A DNA stretch of 55,466 nucleotides, from the NCBI GenBank assembly GCA_001915065.1, contig MNDT01000062.1:1-55466 (forward strand), given 5' to 3'. Made by a program: the position numbers and the translations under genes. The notes under the pieces are model-generated. The model did not search any database. It saw only the letters and a list, made by a program, of their open reading frames with translations, and was not told where the DNA came from. Source of the DNA: an archaeon 13_2_20CM_2_53_6. Lineage in GTDB: Archaea; Thermoproteota; Bathyarchaeia; 40CM-2-53-6. Shown in pieces: positions 44,940 to 54,688 of this stretch (positions are counted from its first letter, which is position 1; the number at the start of each line of letters is the position of its first letter).

Positions 44940-46001
44940 ATGATACGAGAAGCCTTGCTCTACGAACCTCTCTCAGACTCGAGAGTCAGATGCAAGGCCT
45001 GTGCTCGGTACTGCAACATTCCCGAGGGCAAGATCGGCCTATGCGGGGTAAGACAGAACATCGGCGGCAGACTCCAGCTACTAGTCTACGGCAAGGTCAT
45101 CAGCGGTCATATAGATCCGATCGAAAAGAAACCCGTTACACACTTCATGCCTGGCTCCAAAATATTCTCGATCGCAACGACCGGTTGTAACTGGCTCTGC
45201 TCTTATTGCCAGAACTTCGACATCAGCCAGCGGCGGAAGGTCGAAGGGACGGATATGATGCCGCCGGAGGTTGCCGCCATGGCCAAGGGATATGGTTGTC
45301 AGGGGCTTGCGTACACGTATAATCAGCCGACGATCTTCATGGAGTTCGCTCGGGACGTGGGCGTTGAAGCCCGGAAGAATGGGTTGATCAACATATTCGT
45401 CTCGAACGGTTACGATACGCCGGACACCGTGGGGATGATGAACGATTTTCTGGACTGCATCACAATCGACTTCAAAGGCAACGCCGCGACAGATTTTGTA
45501 AGAAAATATATCGGGATTGCGAATGCTGAGCCTATCTTCCAGACGATTCTAGAGATCAAGAACAAGACGAAGGTCCACATGGAGTTCACGGACTTGGTGA
45601 TCCCACAAGTAGGAGACCGCCTTGACGAGGCTCGGAAGCTGAGCCGCTGGCTCTACGATAACCTGGGCCCCGACTTCCCCATCCACTTCCTACGCTTCCA
45701 CCCCGATTACAAGATGATGAACCTGCCCTCGACGCCTGTGAAGACCTTGGAGGACCACTGCAGGATTGCCAGGGAGGAGGGACTGCAGTACGTCTATGTC
45801 GGCAATGTTCCCGGTCATCCATGGGAGCACACGTACTGTCCAGAATGCAACTGCATCGCGATCAAACGATACGGATTCGATATCACCGGCTGGAACCTTG
45901 ACGAGAACAACCGCTGCGCCAGTTGCGGGCATCAACTGCCCATAGTAGGAGAGCTCTCCTCTTCTGTCTCGGAAGAACGATTCCTACCCGTCATTAACTA
46001 G
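44940..46001 (+). CDS. amrS: AmmeMemoRadiSam-system radical SAM enzyme
   Basis: C-terminal CPEC/CASC pairs; TTGCNWLCSYCQNFDISQRR motif. Confidence 0.93.
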   Translation: MIREALLYEPLSDSRVRCKACARYCNIPEGKIGLCGVRQNIGGRLQLLVYGKVISGHIDPIEKKPVTHFMPGSKIFSIATTGCNWLCSYCQNFDISQRRKVEGTDMMPPEVAAMAKGYGCQGLAYTYNQPTIFMEFARDVGVEARKNGLINIFVSNGYDTPDTVGMMNDFLDCITIDFKGNAATDFVRKYIGIANAEPIFQTILEIKNKTKVHMEFTDLVIPQVGDRLDEARKLSRWLYDNLGPDFPIHFLRFHPDYKMMNLPSTPVKTLEDHCRIAREEGLQYVYVGNVPGHPWEHTYCPECNCIAIKRYGFDITGWNLDENNRCASCGHQLPIVGELSSSVSEERFLPVIN

Positions 46002-46098
46002 GCGCAAGAACGCCCGGTAAGCATCACACTGCACTCTCGAAGAGAAGAGAATAATCTCCTCGAAATATGCAGGTGGCAGAGGGAGTCTCAAGGCACCC

Positions 46099-47208
46099 TT
46101 GAAGATTGAAGGAGTGGAACTTCGAGAGCTAAAGATTCCTCTGGTCTCACCGTTCGAGACTAGTGGTTGGAGGGAGGAAGAGAAGAATTGCATTATCGTA
46201 GAGATGATGAGCGGTCATCGGACAGGTTTCGGAGAATGCGCCGTCACCGCTGGTCCCTGGTATGGTCCGGAAACTACACAGAGCGCATGGCATGTCATGA
46301 AAGACTATTTCACTCCTGTGATACTGGGCCGAGAATTCTCAACTCCGAGCGACCTTCTCGATTCTCTCTCATTCGTCCGGGGCAATAACATGGCGAAGGC
46401 AGCTTTCGAGATGGCCTTCTCTGACCTGTCCGCGAAAGAGGAAGGGGTGTCCTTGAGCAAGTTCTTGCTCGGCACGAAATCGAAGGTCGAGAGTGGTGTG
46501 AGTGTAGGCATCCAGAAAGATGCTAAACGACTCATCGAAGCTGTCTCAGACTACTTAGACCAAGGCTATCGAAGGATAAAGATCAAGATCAAGCCCGGAA
46601 ATGATTTAGATGAAGTGTCAATTCTACGACAGCATTTCCCAGACATCATGTTGATGGCAGACGCCAACGGCGCCTACAAGAGCACCGACTTTCGAACCTT
46701 GGTGGGACTGGACCGATACGGGCTTCTCATGCTAGAACAGCCTTTCGCCTGGGACGACCTGGTCGACCACGCGAACCTTCAGAGAGCCATGACTACACCG
46801 ATCTGTCTCGACGAGAGTGTCGCTAGTGTGAACGATCTCAAGACGGCTCTGGCGATGCGGAGCTGTCGCATCTTGAACCTAAAACCGGCCCGAGTCGGTG
46901 GGCTCAGTGTATCCAGGATAATCCATGATATCTGTCGCTCTCACGTAATGCCAATCTGGTGCGGGGGACTATTGGAGACGGGAATAGGGCGAGCCCATAA
47001 TGTTGCGGTTTCGAGCCTGCCAGGGTTTGTCTTGCCCAACGATATTTCCGCGAGCAATCGCTATTTCAAGGAAGACATCGTCAGCCCAGAGTTCAAGCTG
47101 AACCCTGATGGAACAATAACCGTCCCAACAGGCCCTGGTCTCGGGGTCGAGATCAGACGCGATAGATTGGAGAAGTACACTAAAACAAAGAGACGGCTGA
47201 CCGCATAG
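46099..47208 (+). CDS. Enolase superfamily: o-succinylbenzoate synthase / N-acylamino acid racemase-like
   Basis: KIKIKPGND, LMADANGAY, LEQP, CLDES, WCGGLLETGIGR. Confidence 0.88.
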   Translation: MKIEGVELRELKIPLVSPFETSGWREEEKNCIIVEMMSGHRTGFGECAVTAGPWYGPETTQSAWHVMKDYFTPVILGREFSTPSDLLDSLSFVRGNNMAKAAFEMAFSDLSAKEEGVSLSKFLLGTKSKVESGVSVGIQKDAKRLIEAVSDYLDQGYRRIKIKIKPGNDLDEVSILRQHFPDIMLMADANGAYKSTDFRTLVGLDRYGLLMLEQPFAWDDLVDHANLQRAMTTPICLDESVASVNDLKTALAMRSCRILNLKPARVGGLSVSRIIHDICRSHVMPIWCGGLLETGIGRAHNVAVSSLPGFVLPNDISASNRYFKEDIVSPEFKLNPDGTITVPTGPGLGVEIRRDRLEKYTKTKRRLTA

Positions 47209-47582
47209 AATATCAGGAAAACTTATCAGACAGACCGGCCAAAGCAGGCGATATCGCTAACAGAAGGATATGACTGAGGTAAGAGCGATGTCCAACCGTC
47301 GCGAGACTTTGAATCTTCGCTCAAGCACTCGGACACTGAGGCGAAGAAGAGTCAAGAGAGAATTTCGTACACGGCTGATCCATGTATCAGCTGCAGCAGG
47401 CTGAAAGGGCCAATAGGCCAAACTTGACCCAGTGGTTATGTCTGCCAATCGCAGCTCCCTCGTATAATCACAGATGACCGCCTCGTAAATCCGTCAGAAG
47501 GTTGATGAAGATAGAATTGATTAGTCTCTCTAACTATTTCACCACTTCAAGCTAAGGCCTTACTAATGATGTTGCATAAGGC

Positions 47583-48008
47583 TCACTCATGAGCCGCTAG
47601 GTCGAAATGTTCAGGCGGCTTCTTCGGCAGAACGTACCGGATAAAGCCGTATCCGTGTTTTTCATGAAACTTGTTGGCCTCCTCAATTCCATTCTTGTAG
47701 GCATCCTCGAATCCTTTCCAATCCTTCGCTCGGATTTTCTCACTAATCGGATCGAGATGCGACTGAGTGAAACTGGTGAAGTCTTGGTTGAACTTGGGAC
47801 GTAGGGCTGCTCCCACTCTGAAGATGCTTATCACTACGTTTAGTTCGTGCTGGGCGAGCTTCCAGTTCCCAGCTTTCGCTGCATAGTATAGCACGTGGTA
47901 TCTCTCGCCGATCTCCTTCATCTGTCGCGCTATTCCAGGCTGGGCCTCGGCGAGTTGTTGGAGGGTCAATTCTCCATGCTTCGTCTTGATCACGACTTTT
48001 TCGTCCAT
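47583..48008 (-). CDS. Helical protein resembling a cytochrome-c-like family but lacking CXXCH
   Basis: GERYHVLYYAAKAGNWKLAQHELN...EEANKFHEKHGYGFIRYVLPKKPPEHFD. Confidence 0.6.
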   Translation of the reverse strand: MDEKVVIKTKHGELTLQQLAEAQPGIARQMKEIGERYHVLYYAAKAGNWKLAQHELNVVISIFRVGAALRPKFNQDFTSFTQSHLDPISEKIRAKDWKGFEDAYKNGIEEANKFHEKHGYGFIRYVLPKKPPEHFDLAAHE

Positions 48009-48164
48009 ATCAAACTCCGCTTCCTGGATCGAATTCCCAGCTCATATAGCTGTCACACTCCTTTTTGTTTGGACGGGACTTGTCCTTCAACAAGGATTCT
48101 CCGCGGATATTCGTCAAAGGCTTAAAGGTCTCAGAGAGAAACGCATTACTGAAGGCTTCGCTTC

Positions 48165-48401
48165 TTGTGGGTAGAGTTCAAGTGTCCTCTGTGCGGAAAG
48201 GACCTTGACGATGACAAGACGATGGCCAACTTTTTGGTCTGCAGTGACGCATCGCATGGTCTCCTACGATTCTTCACGGGCGACGGCTGCTACTTCACCA
48301 CCGACCAGAAGGTCGCGGAAGACCTGATGAAGAAAGGAAAGCGGGTCCATGTGGTTGACCCGAAAGAGTTCTTTGGAAACCAGACCGTGAATCTTGAATA
48401 G
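48165..48401 (+). CDS. Small zinc-ribbon-like protein
   Basis: VEFKCPLCGKDLDDDKTMANFLVCSD. Confidence 0.55.
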   Translation: MWVEFKCPLCGKDLDDDKTMANFLVCSDASHGLLRFFTGDGCYFTTDQKVAEDLMKKGKRVHVVDPKEFFGNQTVNLE

Positions 48402-48453
48402 AAGGCCTCCTGCGTTAGGAATCATTAACTATCCTTTCGACTGCGCCAATCTC

Positions 48454-48563
48454 GGGCCCGTAGCTCAGCCTGGATAGAGCGGCAGTCCCGGTCAGGCTGA
48501 ACCCCCTATGCGTTGGGCGGGTTGAGCTGTAGGTCCGGGGTTCGAATCCCCGCGGGCCCGCCA
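48454..48563 (+). tRNA. Intron-containing tRNA (isotype unresolved; Arg/Lys-like acceptor and G73); CCA encoded
   Basis: Acceptor GGGCCCG/CGGGCCC; D-arm GCTC...GAGC; T-arm CGGGG-TTCGAAT-CCCCG; anticodon stem GCAG/CTGT; 40 nt where 8 are expected between stem strands. Confidence 0.8.
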
Positions 48564-48589
48564 CAGTCAATGTGACTCGCGAGAGGGAC

Positions 48590-49039
48590 CTATGTTGTCG
48601 AACCCGGGTCTTGCTTCGGCAAGGCTGCGTGGGCTGATTTAGCACGCGTCAGATAGAATGCGAGACCAATCAGCAGTATCATCGTGAAGCCGATCAGTCC
48701 AAGCCCGACGGAGTGGGTCATGTTGTACGATCCTATTCTGAGGCCCGAGGCCACGTACGTAGCGTCAGGTTCACTCACGTAGAAGATGCCGAGACCGTAG
48801 ATGATTCCAATCAATACCGTCAAACGCGTTCCAAGCCCCGCTAGGGAGGTCGTGTAAAGTGCTATCACGAAACCTAGCACGCTTATCGTGTCCGCGTAAG
48901 GGACCAGCCACACCTGCGCAAGACCGTTGCCGATCTCGTTCAGCACTAGCCCGAAGGCGTAGAAGACGATTCCGATCATAGCATAGCTACGAAGCGTGCT
49001 ACTCGGAAGTGCTGGCTTCGCCGTCTCGGCCAGGCTCAT
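48590..49039 (-). CDS. Hypothetical four-TM membrane protein
   Basis: Hydrophobic ORF. Confidence 0.65.
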   Translation of the reverse strand: MSLAETAKPALPSSTLRSYAMIGIVFYAFGLVLNEIGNGLAQVWLVPYADTISVLGFVIALYTTSLAGLGTRLTVLIGIIYGLGIFYVSEPDATYVASGLRIGSYNMTHSVGLGLIGFTMILLIGLAFYLTRAKSAHAALPKQDPGSTT

Positions 49040-49106
49040 AGAGACTCAGGATTGTTCCAGTGCTCTTTAAGCGAATAGTAACCTGCCGAGCGAATACCAT
49101 AGAGTA

Positions 49107-49922
49107 TTAGGAGTGAGGCTCGCCAGTCTGTTTAGTCTCTTCGGTCACTTTAACTGAGCGTAAGGTTGGAGCCGAGGTAGACGGAAGAGTTGGTCCAGAA
49201 GGCTGAGGAAAGAAGCGCGCCATGGTTACCGCTGCTTTGCTCTGCCGGATCTTTGCTATAATCCCAGGCTCCAATCTGCGATAGAAGAGAGTTGGCGCAA
49301 GAATGCATGAGGGCAGTAGAGAGACGAGAAGGGTGAAAGCTAGTGAGACTGCTCTATCGAGGTTCCCCCCCGTCGCCACGGCAAATGAGACGAAAGCGCC
49401 GAGGCTTCCAAGGGAAGCGAGCCATCTGGATGTCCAGGCAGCAGGAACCGTGATGGTGACTCTTGATATGTTGTGACAGCGGAGCCCAGAGTCCTCGAGG
49501 ACCCAGAGAAGGACGTGTATGGATGATGGGATGGCTAGAAGGAAGATTGCTACGTAGATGAACGGGTTACTTCCAAATACAAGATTATTGGGAGTGACTT
49601 GCGTCACTTGTGGCACTATTAGAGCGGACAGCAAGAATACGAAAATCAGGACACGAAGGTCTCGGAGGAGTCTGCGCGAAACTCCCGGCATGCCTACCTG
49701 CTTCTCGAAATAGTACTGATGGCCTGAAGACTCGCGAAACCGACAGACCACCCTCAGAACTAGGAAAGCTAGGCGATCCACAAGAAGGCTCCAGATCAGA
49801 AGCGGGACGCCTATGTACACTACAAGAATGGTTACCAGCCAACCTAGGCCCCTTGATGCACCTGTCTCTAGGAGGGGCAGGAGGGATAGGATGCCTAGGG
49901 CGTACTCTGTCCTGTAGGTCAA
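49107..49922 (-). CDS. Hypothetical multi-TM membrane protein
   Basis: Hydrophobic ORF with polar Ser/Thr/Pro tail. Confidence 0.65.
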   Translation of the reverse strand: MTYRTEYALGILSLLPLLETGASRGLGWLVTILVVYIGVPLLIWSLLVDRLAFLVLRVVCRFRESSGHQYYFEKQVGMPGVSRRLLRDLRVLIFVFLLSALIVPQVTQVTPNNLVFGSNPFIYVAIFLLAIPSSIHVLLWVLEDSGLRCHNISRVTITVPAAWTSRWLASLGSLGAFVSFAVATGGNLDRAVSLAFTLLVSLLPSCILAPTLFYRRLEPGIIAKIRQSKAAVTMARFFPQPSGPTLPSTSAPTLRSVKVTEETKQTGEPHS

Positions 49923-50057
49923 GGGTCCACGAGAGGAGTTCTGATGGTCAACTATGAGTCTTCTAGAACCTGCAACCCCGACTTCCCGGGGCCAACTGTC
50001 GCCTATAACGAAGTCCTGAGACTTTCTCTATTCCGTGCTTCGGCCCGGAGTAGAACA

Positions 50058-52610
50058 CTACGATCTTGAGCTGGTCGCGGCGGGATCAATCGTCTCCTCT
50101 GAAGCCTTGGCCGATGCTTCATTGTTCTTTTCGAATCTGACCCTTCTCAGCCGGTTTGGCCCCCACCAAGCCCTACGTCCTAGCAGCGACATGCCTGCAG
50201 GAACAAGATAGGTGCGTACCACCATTGCGTCTAATATGACTGCGAGCCCGATGGCGAAGCCGAAGCCTTGCAGCAGACGATTAGATGATAATAACAGAGA
50301 GCCCAGCGCCCCCGCCAGAATCAGGGCGAGTGCAGTTATGATGCCACCCGTCCTATCGACTGCGTCAACCACAGCCTGATGGGTTTCCTTGCCCCTTTGA
50401 GCCTCCTCTCTGATCCTGGTTAGAATGAAGATATTGTAGTCCATGCCGATTCCGTAGAGTAGCAGAAACAGGACAAGTGGTATGATGAAGAGGACGCCTG
50501 ATTGCAGTACATGATTGAAGAAGAGAAGGGTGGCCGCGTATGCCCATGTGATGCTCAGTCCAATCGACAGTATGCCAGTCATAGCCAAAGGATACGAGCC
50601 GAGTACTACCAGGAGAACGAAGAATATTGCGACGACCGTAATGACCCTCATCGTATTGAACTGGCTTATCGTCTCGTTGGCAAAGTCCAGGGTCGAGGCC
50701 GAAGCACCTCCGACAAGTATCGTGTCCTGTGCGAGCGACGGGTCCGAACTCTGCAGATTCACGACTAGGTTTCGTATCTTACTGACAGTATCGAGAGAGT
50801 TTGGCGTGAACGGCTCTTCATTGAAAAGCACGGTGAGCATGCCAGTCCGGTTGTCTCTTCCAATACTGCCTAGAACCGCAAGTTTCTGTTCCTGAGTCAG
50901 ACTCGTCATGTTGGTTGCGTCGACGAGGATACCGTTGGGACGCGTTGGTCCGGTAACCTCCCTCACATTGGAAAGGTTTCCGATGCCCTGGCTCAGTTTT
51001 TCAATGCTGTCCGCCGAAACTCTTGAGAGATTACCGTTTGCGAGGATAATCCCGGGAAACTGGATTATGACCTGGGTAGGGCCGATCTGGCCAGCCCCGA
51101 AACTCTGCTCCAGGGCGGTGATACCGTGTACACTCTCGGCCTGGGTTAGACCTGCGGAGAAGTCGTATGAAGTGGATCCGGTCAGGGTTATGTAGATAGC
51201 TGGAAGCGATACTAGAAGTGCGAGTCCCAAGACCAGGACCGGACGTTTTACGCTGAAGCTTGCAGCTCGCCGGAAATATCCAGGCCTGTCAGACCTTCTC
51301 TTCCGAGCCCTCGCCGCATACCTCTCAAATCTCCTTCCGGATATGGGCCAGAAGACCCGATCGCCGGCCATGAGGATTAGAGACGGAATCAGCGTCAGAC
51401 TCACGAGCAACGCGATTAGGACTCCGAAACCCAGACCGAAGCCTATGGCACGTAGCAGAGTGAAGCTGCTGATCGTCATAGCACCGAATGCGATAATGAC
51501 CGTGGTCGCGCTGGTTGCGATGCTCTCGCCGGACCACGTAACTGATGTCTGCACTGCTTGGGCTCTGTCTCGGCCCTCAACTCTTTCTTCCCGGTAGCGT
51601 GCCATGAGGAAGATGGCATAGTCCGTGCCCACTCCGAGCATTATTGTGAACAGAAACGTGGTGGTTGTGTCTCCGATTGGAATGATGTATTTGCCGATGA
51701 GGAACAGCCCCCCTTCGGCAATCACCAGCGCCATTCCGATAGTGCCTAGAGGGACGAACGGGGTCACGATTGCAAGAAAGAACAGTCCCACTAGGACCAG
51801 TATCGCACCTATGGTTACGGGTTCTATGAGGCTGAGATCCGCGTGGCTTCCGAGAGAAGAGTCGGCCGTCGTGGCCAGATCACCTGTAACGTAGGTTTGT
51901 GTTGGCCCACCGTCACTCGCTTTCAGCTGAGAAATGATGTCCCTGATCGTAATCACGTTCTTCAGGATCGGGTCAGTGTCCGCAGAGCCGAACGAGCCAG
52001 GGGACTTCGAGAAGTCGACCAAGATGATCATCGCGTCCTTGCTTGGGCTTATGAAATTCCGGAGAATCTCAGAGGGAATCTGTAACGGATACGTGGAGAG
52101 GGTAAATGCCCATAACGTCTGATTGGCGTGCAATTGTGCCATGGAGTAGGAATCGCCAGTTTGGAGAAAGTATACCAAGAGAAGTGTTCTCTCAAGACTA
52201 TAGACTGTGGTGACATTCTCGACGCCGTTAAGGACACCCGGAGCGAGAAGGCGTTCTTCTAGGTCAATGGTGAATCGTTTGGTCGCGTTATTGGTCACAT
52301 CGTTGCCTTGAAGGAGAATTATGGTGCTTGTGTTGGCTTGTGGATGGGGAAACTCTTGAGCCATGAGGGCTTGAGCCTTTGCCGACTGGGAAGTGGTCGA
52401 CTGGCCACCACTGGTGGTTGACGTGATGACTTGGGAGAGTTGCTGGAATAGTGGAAAACTTACGACTAGGAGAAGGACCCAGAAGATCACTATGATTCTG
52501 TGCCTTCTGCCCACAAAGGAGGCGATTCTGGCGAAGGTAGGGACACGCGGGCCGGGTGCCCTTGCACCAAGCTTTCTTGAAGCAAGGTAGCCAGCTCCTA
52601 TAGCGAGCAC
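50058..52610 (-). CDS. MMPL/RND-superfamily exporter
   Basis: Two MMPL halves: LGVGTDYAIFLMARYREE and YGIGMDYNIFILTRIREEA; likely extends upstream of 52610. Confidence 0.93.
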   Translation of the reverse strand: MLAIGAGYLASRKLGARAPGPRVPTFARIASFVGRRHRIIVIFWVLLLVVSFPLFQQLSQVITSTTSGGQSTTSQSAKAQALMAQEFPHPQANTSTIILLQGNDVTNNATKRFTIDLEERLLAPGVLNGVENVTTVYSLERTLLLVYFLQTGDSYSMAQLHANQTLWAFTLSTYPLQIPSEILRNFISPSKDAMIILVDFSKSPGSFGSADTDPILKNVITIRDIISQLKASDGGPTQTYVTGDLATTADSSLGSHADLSLIEPVTIGAILVLVGLFFLAIVTPFVPLGTIGMALVIAEGGLFLIGKYIIPIGDTTTTFLFTIMLGVGTDYAIFLMARYREERVEGRDRAQAVQTSVTWSGESIATSATTVIIAFGAMTISSFTLLRAIGFGLGFGVLIALLVSLTLIPSLILMAGDRVFWPISGRRFERYAARARKRRSDRPGYFRRAASFSVKRPVLVLGLALLVSLPAIYITLTGSTSYDFSAGLTQAESVHGITALEQSFGAGQIGPTQVIIQFPGIILANGNLSRVSADSIEKLSQGIGNLSNVREVTGPTRPNGILVDATNMTSLTQEQKLAVLGSIGRDNRTGMLTVLFNEEPFTPNSLDTVSKIRNLVVNLQSSDPSLAQDTILVGGASASTLDFANETISQFNTMRVITVVAIFFVLLVVLGSYPLAMTGILSIGLSITWAYAATLLFFNHVLQSGVLFIIPLVLFLLLYGIGMDYNIFILTRIREEAQRGKETHQAVVDAVDRTGGIITALALILAGALGSLLLSSNRLLQGFGFAIGLAVILDAMVVRTYLVPAGMSLLGRRAWWGPNRLRRVRFEKNNEASAKASEETIDPAATSSRS

Positions 52611-53055
52611 GATGAGGCCAGTCGCAGCCGCGATCGTCGTCGCTAGATTGTCGGAGACGTACTGTCTGAGGTAGATGTTGTTCCGGTATTCCAGAACGAG
52701 AGCCGTGAGCTCGCCCAGACTGACTATTAGGAGTAATATGAAAATTCCTATCCATCGGGCGTTGGCAGAAGAGGATTTGCTCAGTAGAAATACCTCGCGC
52801 AGTAGACTCTAAGGACACTAACCCTTCTTTGGGTCAACGGTTGGTTGTGCCGGGGGGTCGACCTTCCGAGTATTTACGTTTGAGTCAATCCTAGCTTCGT
52901 CTTGAGGTGGCCTGCCAAACTCATGCTGACTATCAAGATGCCATTGAGATATCACAGTCCAACTGATCCTAACTTGCCCAGATTCTTCCGCACGGCGTGG
53001 TGCCAGTCACGACTGAAAGAGAATCTGTTGAGTTAGGGATATCTGGAGGTTATCT

Positions 53056-54192
53056 TTACCACGAATCGTCTTCGGACCATTTGTCCTGATCACCGGAAGC
53101 ATTCTCTCCATTCCGTGGATCGCTGCGCTCATCTCCCAATTCGAGATGTCCCTTGTGTCCATGGTGATGCGCGACAAAGAATTCCGTCATTGGAGAAGCG
53201 TTCGCATCATTACTTGTGAGTGGCTGCAGATGCCATACTCTCTCGAGAGTGCTCAATAGTGAATAGTGGCTGAAGTAGCTGGACGATACGAAGTCCGTCT
53301 TTACGACAGGCCCGGCCCAAACCGAGTAAACGTAATCATACGGATAGCGAGTGTTACCTTCGTCAAAAGTGATGAAGAGAGCAGCTTTCTGCTGCGTGAA
53401 GAGTTTGCTGGCAAGGATCTTGGGGACTAGTTGTGAAAGATACTTATCTCCGTTGGAGATAGAGTCGGTGCATAGGACTGTACCGTTGTGATAGGTGAAC
53501 CCGTGCGTGTCGTTGCAACTGTTAGGAGTAAGCCACATGAAATTTGATGCTGTAGATGGTGATGAGAGGTCAGATAAGAAGAGGTCATCTGGACTGCCGC
53601 TAGTGCCCGAATTGGCGGGGACAATTCTAGAACATCTCGCGGTGCTATTAGCAATGTCTTCGAAGTAGACGAATGGATCATGCCGAGCCGCGTATACGCC
53701 CGCTCCATTGTCACCTACAAAGCAGTTTCCTGGAGAGCAGTGTGACCCACAGGTGGAGGGGTAGTCTTCCATGTACGCCTTCCAGGTCAATCCCCTGTTT
53801 TCCAGGCTGTCCACTAGGTTGGGAGTTGATCCGGCGCTACATCCCGGGCGAGGGCTACAGTCTGAGCTACTCCATGAGGAGAAATCTTGGCCTGAGATTA
53901 ATCCGAGGTAGTTGGGCAGACTGGGGTGATCAATCGCAGTGTAGTTGACAGCAAGGCCGTAAGAAGAGGCCAACTGATTCATGAAGGGCGCAGAGGATAC
54001 GTTGATTACGTCCCTGAGCCCATGGTTCTCCATTACTATGACTACGACATAGTTGAAAGCCCGATTCACGTCCACATGTCCAGTGGTTTGAGTAGCGGCA
54101 ACAGGATTCGAAAGCGCTAAGGCCAAAACCAACATCGTTACAATCATTTCGAACAGATGTTCCGTTGGATAGCCGAGCGGTGGGTTTGACAC
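53056..54192 (-). CDS. Secreted phosphoesterase (phospholipase C/acid phosphatase-like) with His-rich and acidic tail
   Basis: Signal-like N-terminus; VVVIVMENHGLRDV, DHPSLPNYLGLISG, FITFDEGNT; tail AHHHGHKGHLELGDERSD. Confidence 0.85.
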   Translation of the reverse strand: MSNPPLGYPTEHLFEMIVTMLVLALALSNPVAATQTTGHVDVNRAFNYVVVIVMENHGLRDVINVSSAPFMNQLASSYGLAVNYTAIDHPSLPNYLGLISGQDFSSWSSSDCSPRPGCSAGSTPNLVDSLENRGLTWKAYMEDYPSTCGSHCSPGNCFVGDNGAGVYAARHDPFVYFEDIANSTARCSRIVPANSGTSGSPDDLFLSDLSSPSTASNFMWLTPNSCNDTHGFTYHNGTVLCTDSISNGDKYLSQLVPKILASKLFTQQKAALFITFDEGNTRYPYDYVYSVWAGPVVKTDFVSSSYFSHYSLLSTLERVWHLQPLTSNDANASPMTEFFVAHHHGHKGHLELGDERSDPRNGENASGDQDKWSEDDSW

Positions 54193-54556
54193 TTGATGAA
54201 GCTTCCGATGGATAGGTTATCCGGGTGTGCAACCTGATGCCTCAGGGTATAGGCGTATATCCATCCATGGCTGATTCTCGCGACGAGCGTGCATAATGAG
54301 CCAGTATCTAGTCGGGTTTGCTAGGTTGGGACCCTGGCCACGTGTGATGCAAATTACCCTAAACCCAGTGACGGGTCAAGCAAGATTGGTGCGGAAGATC
54401 AGTCATTCCTAATTGGCCGAGCTGATTACCAATAATCTCTCCGAAGGAATTTCTTGTCCTCGTAATAGACCTAGGAGCAATTTCCCGATCCTGAGCTAGG
54501 AAAAAGTATAACTCTCTTGTTTATCCGCGGTAATCTCAAGAGAAGGGCGTCATGGA

Positions 54557-54603
54557 TACTCCCGTGATTTAGACTGAGAATCTAACGGAATCCTACGGGA
54601 GTA
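54557..54603 (+). promoter_or_regulatory. 47-nt hairpin in the apparent leader of the PPOX gene
   Basis: 9-bp perfect arms TACTCCCGT/ACGGGAGTA with internal TTAGA/TCTAA. Confidence 0.5.
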
Positions 54604-54688
54604 GAATCGCTGTACCTGGCAGTACTACTCATTGTCAGCTGGTACGCGTTCGGGCGTTCCCAGATAGTCGAGTCGGCGTGAACTTGGA

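Noticed and set aside
52288-52818. 176-aa minus ORF overlapping the MMPL N-terminus
   Set aside because: Arg/His/Ser/Pro-rich shadow for most of its length; only its first codons may matter for the MMPL start.
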